The position numbers and the translations under genes are program-made. From an uncultured bacterium (lineage in GTDB: Bacteria > Actinomycetota > Coriobacteriia > Coriobacteriales > Coriobacteriaceae), in assembly GCA_905216075.1 (NCBI GenBank), contig CAJMSO010000026.1:1-11994 (forward strand): a stretch of 11,994 nt of DNA, read 5' to 3'. Below, in pieces: positions 6,298 to 11,994 of the stretch; position 1 is the first letter of the stretch; every line of letters begins with the position of its first letter. The notes under the pieces are model-generated. The model searched no databases and had not been told where the DNA came from. It saw nothing but the letters and a program-made list of their open reading frames with translations.

Positions 6298-6927
6298 TTA
6301 GTGCTTGCCGTTGGCGGAAGCGGCGCCGTTTACGTGATCGCGGGCGTAGATTACGCCGTGGACGATGGCCAGACCGGCGGCATCTGCGGCGCGGGCGCAG
6401 GTGTCCTGGAAATCCTCGGCCTCGCGGGCGCGCAGCTGCTTGAGCACGTAGTCGGCAACGGGCATCTTGCCGGGAGGGTTGCCGATGCCGGTGCGGATGC
6501 GGCTGAAGTCGCGGCTGCCCATCTTGTCGATGATGGAGCGCAGACCGTTGTGGCCGGCGTGGCCGCCGCCCACCTTAACACGCACGTCGCCGGCGGGAAT
6601 ATCGAGCTCGTCGTGGATTACGAGCAGCTCCTCGGCCTTGATCTTGTACTCGCGGCAGAGCTTGGAGATGGGACCGCCCGAGGTATTCATGTACGACTGC
6701 GGCTTGACCAGCACAATCTGGCGCTTGCCGCCCTCTTCCTCGGGGTCGTTGATGTTGATGAGCGTGACCTCGGCGCCTGCTTGGTTTTTCCAGTACGTGA
6801 CGCCGGCCTGACGGGCCAGCTCGTCGATTGCTTTGAAACCAGCGTTATGGCGGGTCTCGGCATATTCCTCGCCAGGGTTGCCAAGCCCGGCAACCATGCG
6901 AATCTTAAGCGGCTGTGCAGCTGCCAT
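6298..6927 (-). CDS. pth: Peptidyl-tRNA hydrolase
   Basis: A 209-residue Pth that cleaves peptidyl-tRNA released from stalled ribosomes and recycles tRNA. The family sequence is clear: GLGNPGEEYAETRHNAG (14-30) with N17 and catalytic H27, KPQSYMNTSG (75-84) with N81, HDELDIPAG (105-113) with D106, and GGHAGHNGLRSI (121-132) with N127. These correspond to E. coli N10, H20, N68, D93 and N114. ATG 6927 is chosen because AAAGGA precedes it by about 6 bases and the hydrolase fold starts within ten residues; the frame is open further upstream but has no conserved residues there. In many Gram-positive bacteria pth follows glmU and prs; here it is separated from prs by two MITE-like elements and a nuclease-like gene. 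Confidence 0.97.
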   Translation of the reverse strand: MAAAQPLKIRMVAGLGNPGEEYAETRHNAGFKAIDELARQAGVTYWKNQAGAEVTLININDPEEEGGKRQIVLVKPQSYMNTSGGPISKLCREYKIKAEELLVIHDELDIPAGDVRVKVGGGHAGHNGLRSIIDKMGSRDFSRIRTGIGNPPGKMPVADYVLKQLRAREAEDFQDTCARAADAAGLAIVHGVIYARDHVNGAASANGKH

Positions 6928-6957
6928 GTTTGTCCTTTCGTTGATTTGTCGCCTGCT

Positions 6958-6986
6958 ATGGTGAGCGACCCTGTTGCCGCTGTCAA
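6958..6986 (-). promoter_or_regulatory. Candidate promoter of pth
   Basis: On the minus strand a perfect TTGACA (6986-6981) is followed after 17 bases by CACCAT (6963-6958), which matches TATAAT at three positions. It gives a leader of about 25-30 bases before the pth start. It lies between the MITE-like element at 7042 and pth, so pth could have its own promoter despite the insertion. The -10 is poor. Confidence 0.4.
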
Positions 6987-7041
6987 ATGGAGGGCAATTG
7001 AGGTTGTTTGGGGGCGCTTGGACAGCCGTCGAAATCAAAGG

Positions 7042-7245
7042 TGGACAGTTAGTTCAGATACGTATAAGTTCCGAGGACTCGAAGTGCTCAATTCAATGCT
7101 GATACGTTGTTTTGGAGCTTTAGTTAGTCCATATGGCGCTGTTTTGAAGTCTATCCTGCCTTCAAATAGGGCGAATGGTATAGAGATAACTGCAAAACAG
7201 CCTAATTCAATGTGTCCATTTATACGTATTTGAACTAACTGTCCA
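7042..7245. mobile_element. MITE-like element A, 204 bp
   Basis: The terminal inverted repeats are 25 bases: 7042-7066, containing GGACAGTTAGTTCAGATACG, and 7221-7245, matching in reverse complement at 24 of 25 positions. Nothing between them encodes a recognisable protein, and the interior is AT-rich compared with the flanks. A second element with the same ends and almost the same length lies at 8570-8771. No clear target-site duplication was seen (left flank ATCAAAGG, right flank GCCCTG). The rest of the 6928-7278 gap holds only the pth leader/promoter region and 33 bases after the nuclease-like gene. Class and transposase partner are unknown. Confidence 0.75.
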
Positions 7246-7278
7246 GCCCTGTTCGACGACGCGCGGGTGATTCGCCGT

Positions 7279-8406
7279 TTAGACCGGCGCAAGGCCGATT
7301 CCGGCCCGCAAGGCGTTGAGCCAAGTGGCCTGACGCTTGCGATAGCCCTTGATACGGTATCGGAATCGGACTCTCGCGAGTCGATGCATCGTTTGGGCGA
7401 AGGCTTCGAGTGCAACAAGGTCTTTCATTTGGTCGCGATTGATAACCAGGACGTGGATGCCCATTGCCTTGAGGCCATTATTTCGATTGCCATCGTGGAT
7501 GCGAGCGTTTTGAAGCTCATGCCCAATTCCGTTGTATTCGTTGTCGATTCCGGCTGCCGGGCAATATAGGTCGCAGATGGCATAGGGGATGCCCGAGGAC
7601 ATGTTGACCGCAAGAGTGTCGAAGTCGATTCGATAGTTGAGTAGCAGGCCTCCCATGGGCAGGCTGCAACATCCGAATCCGCCAAAGCGCATGGGCGCTC
7701 CGAGAACGGCAAACATTAGGGATTCGGCTGGGGATGCAGATCCGGGTCGGGCGAGATTGACTGCCGTGCGAAACGAGGTGTATGAGCTACTTTTGGCGAA
7801 GCGTGCGACTGCCTCGAGCTCTTCGATGGTTGTAGCGGGTTCGCATTTGTAGTGCGCCTGTTCGTAGCGGGTTTCGTTCTGCTGTTTGGCTGCCGACTGG
7901 CCGCCCAGGCAATCAAGATCGCCCGTCGCTGCGCAGCTATCGCCCTTGGGCCAGATGTCGTCATAGGCGATGGGGTAGGTTGCCTCGGGCGGAAGGGAGT
8001 AGGTTCCGAGCAGCTCCATAAGGAGCATCAAGGTTTTGGCGACCGATTCATTTTTAGAACAAAGCATGGCTGTCATGGCAGGAGACGTTGCGTAGATGTC
8101 GGCCTCGACGTGCATAATTGCACCTTCAGGAAGCGGAGCGGAGAGAATATGCTGAAGAAGTCGCTTGTCGGGGCGTCTGTTGTCTTCGTTTGAAACGAGA
8201 AGATCGAGTAGTTCGGAATCATCTTCATTCCAGGCGTCGAGTATCGAAAGTGCGCCAAAGTCTATCGCGTCATTATTGGGAATGCAGCTAGCCAAGGCCT
8301 GTGCTTGCTGTTCACTATCAACGGAGTCCCAGGGTAGGGCAGAGTACGCCCGTCGTGCGCGACGAATTGCGCGGAGGGCGGAGAAATGTGAAATCACGGT
8401 CGTCAT
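7279..8406 (-). CDS. Probable PD-(D/E)XK nuclease-fold protein (DUF559/Vsr-like), function unknown
   Basis: A 375-residue protein. The C-terminal part reads CDLYCPAAGIDNEYNG (278-293), then H296, D305, R308 and GLKAMGIHVLVINRDQ (311-326). This is the pattern of DUF559/Vsr-like PD-(D/E)XK domains (D-LY-P...vEyDg..H.....D..R...L...G..V), with D279 and E290 as candidate catalytic acids; the usual second Asp of EYDG is N292. The N-terminal half has a basic start (LRAIRRARRA) and motifs such as SPAMTAML and FGGFGC that resemble large coriobacterial families of hypothetical endonuclease-domain proteins (from memory, unchecked). No transmembrane segment. ATG 8406 has no Shine-Dalgarno upstream (AACTTAGTACGTTATAGCT), so it may be leaderless or start elsewhere. 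Base use is visibly less GC-rich than pth, prs and glmU, suggesting transfer. Bracketed by MITE-like elements A and B. Defence or DNA-processing roles are possible but unproven. Confidence 0.7.
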   Translation of the reverse strand: MTTVISHFSALRAIRRARRAYSALPWDSVDSEQQAQALASCIPNNDAIDFGALSILDAWNEDDSELLDLLVSNEDNRRPDKRLLQHILSAPLPEGAIMHVEADIYATSPAMTAMLCSKNESVAKTLMLLMELLGTYSLPPEATYPIAYDDIWPKGDSCAATGDLDCLGGQSAAKQQNETRYEQAHYKCEPATTIEELEAVARFAKSSSYTSFRTAVNLARPGSASPAESLMFAVLGAPMRFGGFGCCSLPMGGLLLNYRIDFDTLAVNMSSGIPYAICDLYCPAAGIDNEYNGIGHELQNARIHDGNRNNGLKAMGIHVLVINRDQMKDLVALEAFAQTMHRLARVRFRYRIKGYRKRQATWLNALRAGIGLAPV

Positions 8407-8569
8407 AGCTATAACGTACTAAGTTGGCGGCAGAATGCGACCGCCATACCGTTCTTTTCGCTCAGCGGGGCGCTGTGCGCCATGAACGGCTGGGTGTTAT
8501 GAAATCGATGGAATCGGTTGAGGGGATTGCAGGAAATTGAGCTCTGCCGCGAAGGTTGACGATAGCTAC

Positions 8570-8771
8570 TGGACAGTTAGTTCAGATACGTATAAGGCGA
8601 CGGGCATTCGAGGCGTTTCTAAGGGCCTTCGAGGGTGATTTGAGGGTAAATATGCGGCGGTTGTACTCGAAAACGATGAGCTTTGGGCGGCATGGCATCC
8701 GCCGGGGAGCTCAGAAGGCTCCGAACGGCCCTTTGGGGCTTTAAAAAATACGTATCTGAACCAATTGTCCA
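8570..8771. mobile_element. MITE-like element B, 202 bp
   Basis: The left end 8570-8594 is identical over 25 bases to the left end of element A. The right end 8747-8771 matches its reverse complement at 22 of 25 positions. Interior sequence is largely different from element A and more GC-rich, though length is nearly the same (202 against 204). No obvious direct repeats flank it (GCTAC on the left, GGGAA on the right). The right end stops 20 bases from the prs terminator. It is non-coding as far as can be seen; short frames through it are products of the inverted repeats. Confidence 0.75.
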
Positions 8772-8790
8772 GGGAAGGTTGGCGAGGGAT

Positions 8791-8824
8791 AGAAAAAGGG
8801 CCGGAAGCGAGCTTCCGACCCTTT
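8791..8824 (-). terminator. Intrinsic terminator of prs
   Basis: On the minus strand AAAGGGTCGGAAG (8824-8812) pairs with CTTCCGGCCCTTT (8807-8795) around a 4-base loop, a 13-bp stem with one wobble pair, followed by TTTTTC. It is 34 bases after the prs stop and should end the prs transcript before the MITE-like element. Confidence 0.88.
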
Positions 8825-8857
8825 AAAAGCATCAAAGATGATGCGATGCGCGTTGGA

Positions 8858-9844
8858 CTACAGCGCGAAGTCGCCGCCGACGAGCGTGGAGACGGGCTCC
8901 TCGTGGTAAACGGCGGAGATGGCCTGAGCGAACTCCTCGGCGACCGAGATGGTCTTGATCTTGCCGCCGACCTCGACGGGAATGGCGTCGGTGACGAGGC
9001 ACTCGACGATCGGGGCGTCGTTCAGACGCTCGATGGCCGGACCGGAGAAGATGCCGTGGGTGGCGCAGACGTAGATGTCGCCAGCGCCCATAGCCTTGAG
9101 CTCCTTGACGTTGGCGCACAGGGTGCCAGCGGTGTCGATCATGTCGTCGTTGATGATGCAGGTCTTGCCCTTGATGTCACCGATGATGCCCATGACCTCG
9201 GCGGCGTTGTGGCGCGGACGGCCCTTGTGGGCGATGGCCAGGTCGCAGCCGAGCATGTCGGACAGCTTCTTGGCGGCCTTGGCGCGGCCCACGTCGGGGG
9301 AGACGACAACCAGGTTGTCGGTGTCGAAGTTCATGGCGTTGTAGTACTGGCCAAACAGCGGCAGTGCGGACAGGTGGTTGACCGGGATATCAAAGAAGCC
9401 CTGGATCTGACCCTGGTGCAGGTCGAGGGTGATGATGCGGTCGACGCCGGCGCGCTCGAGCAGGTTGGCGACGAGGCGGGCGGTGATGGGCTCGCGCGGG
9501 CCGGCCTTGCGGTCCTGGCGGGCATAGCCGTAGTGGGTGATGACGGCGGTGATGGAGCGGGCGGATGCGCGCTTGGCAGCGTCGGTGGCGATGAGCAGCT
9601 CCATGAGCATGTCGTTGACGTTGCCGCCGGCCACGGACTGAATCAGGAAGACGTCGGCGCCGCGGACGGTCTCGTCGTAGCGGGCGTAAATCTCACCGTT
9701 GGCGAACTGCTTTAGCGTAAGGCCCGAAAGCTCGACCCCAAGGTACTCAGCGATCTTCTGAGCGAGGGGACGGTTGGAGGAACCGGAATACACGCGGATG
9801 GACTTGCGCATATTCTCCGACTTCTCGGGATCATTAATCGGCAT
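8858..9844 (-). CDS. prs: Ribose-phosphate pyrophosphokinase (PRPP synthetase)
   Basis: A 328-residue class I PRPP synthetase, which makes PRPP from ribose 5-phosphate and ATP for nucleotide, His and Trp synthesis. Key signatures: GEIYARYDETVRG (50-62), YARQDRK (107-113), DLHQGQIQGFFDIPVNHL (141-158) with metal-binding H143, the flexible-loop Lys and Arg in KGRPRHN (207-213), and the PRPP loop DDMIDTAGT (233-241). ATG 9844 follows AAGGAG by 7 bases; it gives about 12 residues ahead of the conserved start at MRKSIRVYSG, so the internal ATG at residue 12 is a possible but less well-supported start. Downstream of glmU, with a terminator between them (9987-10021), so the two may be separate transcripts. 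Confidence 0.97.
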   Translation of the reverse strand: MPINDPEKSENMRKSIRVYSGSSNRPLAQKIAEYLGVELSGLTLKQFANGEIYARYDETVRGADVFLIQSVAGGNVNDMLMELLIATDAAKRASARSITAVITHYGYARQDRKAGPREPITARLVANLLERAGVDRIITLDLHQGQIQGFFDIPVNHLSALPLFGQYYNAMNFDTDNLVVVSPDVGRAKAAKKLSDMLGCDLAIAHKGRPRHNAAEVMGIIGDIKGKTCIINDDMIDTAGTLCANVKELKAMGAGDIYVCATHGIFSGPAIERLNDAPIVECLVTDAIPVEVGGKIKTISVAEEFAQAISAVYHEEPVSTLVGGDFAL

Positions 9845-9986
9845 TACCCTTCTCCTTTATACATCGAATGCCATATAGATGCCTTTTTGCATTGTAACCG
9901 TGCGGCGGGGTTAATCGGGTCTTGATAACGTCTTTACCGTCAACGGACACGAACCGACCACTCATCCGGTCGCGCAGGTCACGATA

Positions 9987-10021
9987 GAAAAAGGAGCCGT
10001 CCCCATGGAACAGCTCCTTTT
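9987..10021 (-). terminator. Intrinsic terminator of glmU
   Basis: On the minus strand AAAAGGAGC (10021-10013) pairs with GCTCCTTTT (9997-9989) around a 15-base loop and runs into TTTTTC. It is 15 bases after the glmU stop. Between it and prs (9845-9986) lie a weak TACAAT box on the minus strand (9896-9891) and a TTGACG without a matching -10, so a prs promoter is likely here but not resolved. Confidence 0.82.
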
Positions 10022-10036
10022 GTGCTTGGTAAAGCG

Positions 10037-11449
10037 TTATGCCTCGTCGTCCTCGTGCAGACGGCGGCGATAATCGGCGGCCCAGCCCTCAATATTTACC
10101 TGACGGGCGCGGCCCAGACCGAGTGCGTCAGCCGGGACCGGCTCGGTGATGACGGAGCCGGCGGCCACGAGCGCACCGTCGCCAATCTGGGCGGGCGCGA
10201 CCATCATGGTGTCAGAACCGATGAAGGCATCCTTGCCGATGACGGTCTTGTGCTTGTGGACGCCGTCGTAGTTGCAGGTGATAGAGCCCGCGCCTACGTT
10301 GACGCCGGAGCCCATGGTGGTGTCGCCGATGTAGGACAGGTGGGGCACCTTGGAACCCTCGCCGATCGTGGACTTCTTGATTTCCACGTGCGTACCGGCC
10401 TTGGAGCCGTCGAGCATGTGGGTGCCCGGGCGCAGGTAGGCGCGCGGGCCGCAGTCGACGCCGTTCTCGATGACGGCCTCGATGGCGATGGTCTCATCGA
10501 TGATGCAGCCGCTGCCGACGGTGGTGTCGGTGAGGCGGCTGTTGGGGCCGAGCTGGCACTCCTCGCCCACGGTGACGTGACCGATCAGATGCGTCTGCGG
10601 CCACACGATGGTGTCGCGGCCGATGACGGCATCGGGGCCGATCCAGGCCTGCGTGGGGTCGATGAACGTGATGCCTTCTGCCATCCAGTGCTCGTTGATG
10701 CGGTCGCGCGCGATGGCGGTGAGCTGCGCGAGCTGGATGCGGCTGTTGACGCCCAGGCCGTCGCGGTAGTCGTCGCAGTGGAAGATGGAGACTGCCTGGC
10801 CGTGACCCTTGAGGATTTCGAGCATGTCGGGCAGGTAGTACTCGGACTGCGCGTTGTCGTTGCCGATCTCGTTGATGTGTGCGGCGAGCTGCGCGCCGTC
10901 GAAGGCGTAGCAGCCGGCGTTGCACTCCAGCAGCGTGGCGGCCTGCTCGGGCGTGCAGTCCTTCTGCTCGATGATGCGCTCGATCTGACCATCGGCGCCC
11001 AGCTTGATGCGGCCGTAGCCAAAAGGATCGGGCGGGGTCATGGTCATGACGGTGCAGGCGAGCTCGCCGGTGGCGACGGTCTGCGCGAACTTGGCGACGG
11101 TGTCGGCGGTGATGAGCGGCAGGTCGCCGTTGAGCACGACGACGGGGCCTTGCGCGATGCCGCAGGCCTCGAGCGCGACCTTGACGGCATGGCCGGTGCC
11201 CAGGCGCTCGGTCTGCTCGACGCACTCGACTTTGGTGGCGCTGTTGGCGTAGGCGCCATCGATGAGGGCGCGCATCTCGTCGGCGTGGCTGCCGATGACG
11301 ACCACGACGCGGCTGCAGCCGGCCTTGATGGTGGCGTCGACGATCCACTGAACCATGGGCTTGCCTAGAATCTTGTGCGAAACCTTGCAGTGGTTCGACT
11401 TCATGCGGGTGCCCTCGCCGGCAGCGAGGATAATTGCGGTTGCGTCCAT
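10037..11449 (-). CDS. glmU: Bifunctional N-acetylglucosamine-1-phosphate uridyltransferase / glucosamine-1-phosphate acetyltransferase
   Basis: A 470-residue GlmU, slightly longer than the 456 of E. coli, which makes UDP-GlcNAc for peptidoglycan. N-terminal uridyltransferase: LAAGEGTRM (8-16) with K26 in VSHKILGKP, QTERLGTGHA (79-88) and NGDLP (107-111) with metal-binding D109. C-terminal left-handed beta-helix of hexapeptide repeats (IGPDAVIGRDT onward) carries the acetyltransferase residues R340, K358, H370 in KVPHLSYIGD, and NYDG (393-396), equivalent to E. coli R333, K351 and H363. GRARQ (446-450) closes the family-conserved region, followed by an acidic tail. ATG 11449 is set by GGAG five bases upstream; the frame is open further to 11674 but without conserved sequence. 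Divergent from ecfT. The gene order glmU-prs-pth is the well-known Gram-positive arrangement. Confidence 0.97.
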   Translation of the reverse strand: MDATAIILAAGEGTRMKSNHCKVSHKILGKPMVQWIVDATIKAGCSRVVVVIGSHADEMRALIDGAYANSATKVECVEQTERLGTGHAVKVALEACGIAQGPVVVLNGDLPLITADTVAKFAQTVATGELACTVMTMTPPDPFGYGRIKLGADGQIERIIEQKDCTPEQAATLLECNAGCYAFDGAQLAAHINEIGNDNAQSEYYLPDMLEILKGHGQAVSIFHCDDYRDGLGVNSRIQLAQLTAIARDRINEHWMAEGITFIDPTQAWIGPDAVIGRDTIVWPQTHLIGHVTVGEECQLGPNSRLTDTTVGSGCIIDETIAIEAVIENGVDCGPRAYLRPGTHMLDGSKAGTHVEIKKSTIGEGSKVPHLSYIGDTTMGSGVNVGAGSITCNYDGVHKHKTVIGKDAFIGSDTMMVAPAQIGDGALVAAGSVITEPVPADALGLGRARQVNIEGWAADYRRRLHEDDEA

Positions 11450-11481
11450 GTGATCTCCTGTTACGTTATAGAGACGTGTGT

Positions 11482-11509
11482 TTGGAAACGATACACGGCG
11501 CAATATGAT
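11482..11509 (+). promoter_or_regulatory. Candidate promoter for the ecfT-like gene
   Basis: TTGGAA (11482-11487) and TATGAT (11504-11509) are spaced by 16 bases on the plus strand, a reasonable sigma-70-type match. The leader to the start at 11640 would be about 125 bases and is GC-rich; no known riboswitch was recognised in it. On the minus strand TATAAC lies near 11470, close to glmU, without a good -35. Confidence 0.35.
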
Positions 11510-11639
11510 ACCGCAGGCATATGATGAGCGCGTAACGATTGATGCGCGGCAGCTGAGGCTTGGGCCGGCGGTACGGCGTTTGCGCTGGTTGTGTATGGTG
11601 GCGGCGCTGCGGCGTTGACGTTTGAGCGAGGGGATGGGG

Positions 11640-11994
11640 ATGCCCGTGGACACCATGCGAGAGGAATCGGGCAACGAACCCGTCGCGGCATTTTCGATGT
11701 CGCATCCGGCGGTGCCGGCGCTCTACATGGTGCTGACGTTGGGGCTCACCATGTTCTCGATGCAACCGGTGCTGATTGCGCTATCGCTTGCGGGCGGGTT
11801 GGCGTACGGGCTTGCGACGCGCGGTGCTGCGCGCACGTTGGGGGCGCTTCGCTGGCAGCTGCCGGTGATTTTGATTATCGCGCTGGTCAATCCGCTGTTT
11901 AGCGCCTCGGGCTCGACGGAGCTGTTCCGTATTGGTATGCGCGCGGTGTATCTGGAGAGCATGGTATATGGCCTGTGCATGGGCGGGCTGTTTG
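11640..11994 (+). CDS. Energy-coupling factor transporter transmembrane protein, EcfT-like (partial, runs off the window)
   Basis: An open frame from ATG 11640 to the right edge gives the first 118 residues. They include hydrophobic segments VPALYMVLTLGLTMFSMQPV, continuing into IALSLAGGLAYGLA, then LPVILIIALVNPLFSASG. The motifs MFSMQPV, WQLP, NPLFSASGSTELF and YLESMVYGLCMG match the N-terminal half of EcfT/CbiQ-type subunits of vitamin or metal ECF importers seen in Coriobacteriia and Firmicutes. ATG 11640 is preferred because GCGAGGGG ends six bases before it; ATG 11634 in the same frame is too close to that RBS. Substrate cannot be told, as the S component and ATPases are outside the window. 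Confidence 0.75.
   Translation, partial: MPVDTMREESGNEPVAAFSMSHPAVPALYMVLTLGLTMFSMQPVLIALSLAGGLAYGLATRGAARTLGALRWQLPVILIIALVNPLFSASGSTELFRIGMRAVYLESMVYGLCMGGLF

Larger units (their letters stand above)
8407..8857. other. Intergenic region between prs and the nuclease-like gene
   Basis: These 451 bases hold no supported gene. They contain the prs terminator (8791-8824), MITE-like element B (8570-8771) and 163 bases (8407-8569) upstream of the nuclease-like gene. In that last stretch I see only a small GGCGG/CCGCC hairpin near 8423-8442 and no clear promoter. Confidence 0.6.

Noticed and set aside
7030..7255. Target-site duplication around MITE-like element A (and likewise B)
   Set aside because: Flanking bases on the two sides do not match in any direct repeat of three or more bases at the element borders that I could support.
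7035..7418. Minus-strand frame of 127 codons across MITE-like element A and the nuclease gene end
   Set aside because: Half of it is an out-of-frame reading of the nuclease-like gene and the rest is the inverted-repeat element; the shared peptide GQLVQIRI at several sites is only the translated TIR.
8765..9715. Plus-strand open frame of 316 codons opposite prs
   Set aside because: Antisense shadow of prs; it also begins inside the prs terminator region and has no RBS.
10022..11368. Long plus-strand open frame of 448 codons opposite glmU
   Set aside because: It is the antisense of an unmistakable glmU in GC-rich DNA, has a low-complexity Val/Gly/Ala/Asp composition typical of shadow frames, and no RBS or domain.
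11510..11639. Vitamin riboswitch in the ecfT leader
   Set aside because: The leader is GC-rich and about 125 bases, but I recognise no conserved riboswitch core such as those for TPP, FMN or cobalamin.
11450..11674. Upstream extension of the glmU frame
   Set aside because: No conserved residues before MDATAIILAAGEGTRM, a good RBS precedes ATG 11449, and the extension would overlap the divergent ecfT-like gene.

Overview
The window is GC-rich bacterial chromosome. It most resembles a gut member of the Coriobacteriia (Actinomycetota), probably Collinsella or a close relative. The pointers are a membrane-helix/LuxR-type regulator of the kind common in that class, a cytidylate-kinase-like protein, a sortase-type surface protein, an NfnAB-type flavoprotein pair, and many short palindromic repeats with a GGGACAG core between genes. 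This placement is inferred from protein resemblance and was not tested by a search.

Layout. Positions 1-89 hold the 3' end of a probable ABC permease gene. At 139-762 is a cytidylate-kinase-like gene. It converges on a broken luxR-family gene (814-1691, minus strand) that has a one-base frameshift in its HTH and lacks the N-terminal half of its membrane domain. Divergent from that is a secreted, repeat-rich, cell-wall-anchored surface protein (1806-3368). A 315-base convergent intergenic region follows, packed with hairpins: two tandem TGTTACAG hairpins, one GGGACAG hairpin and a terminator. From here to 11449 all genes are on the minus strand. The translationally overlapping pair nfnA (5923-5084) and nfnB (5093-3684) comes first in coordinate order. 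Beyond it lie a 374-base intergenic region with an inverted repeat around a strong hairpin, then pth (6927-6298), a probable PD-(D/E)XK nuclease-like gene (8406-7279), prs (9844-8858) and glmU (11449-10037). At the right edge an ecfT-like gene starts on the plus strand (11640) and runs off the window.

How the genes relate. glmU, prs and pth form a classic Firmicutes/Actinobacteria neighbourhood (UDP-GlcNAc synthesis, PRPP synthesis, peptidyl-tRNA recycling). Between prs and pth sit two MITE-like elements of 204 and 202 bp that share terminal inverted repeats. They bracket a less GC-rich gene of the DUF559/Vsr-like endonuclease type. This MITE-flanked nuclease cassette inside a housekeeping cluster is the most interesting structure in the window. 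NfnAB would exchange electrons among NADH, NADPH and ferredoxin, which suits an anaerobic fermenter.

Limits. No homology search, folding or composition calculation was run. Family names rest on motifs read by eye, and promoter calls are weak. No tRNA, rRNA or CRISPR array was seen.
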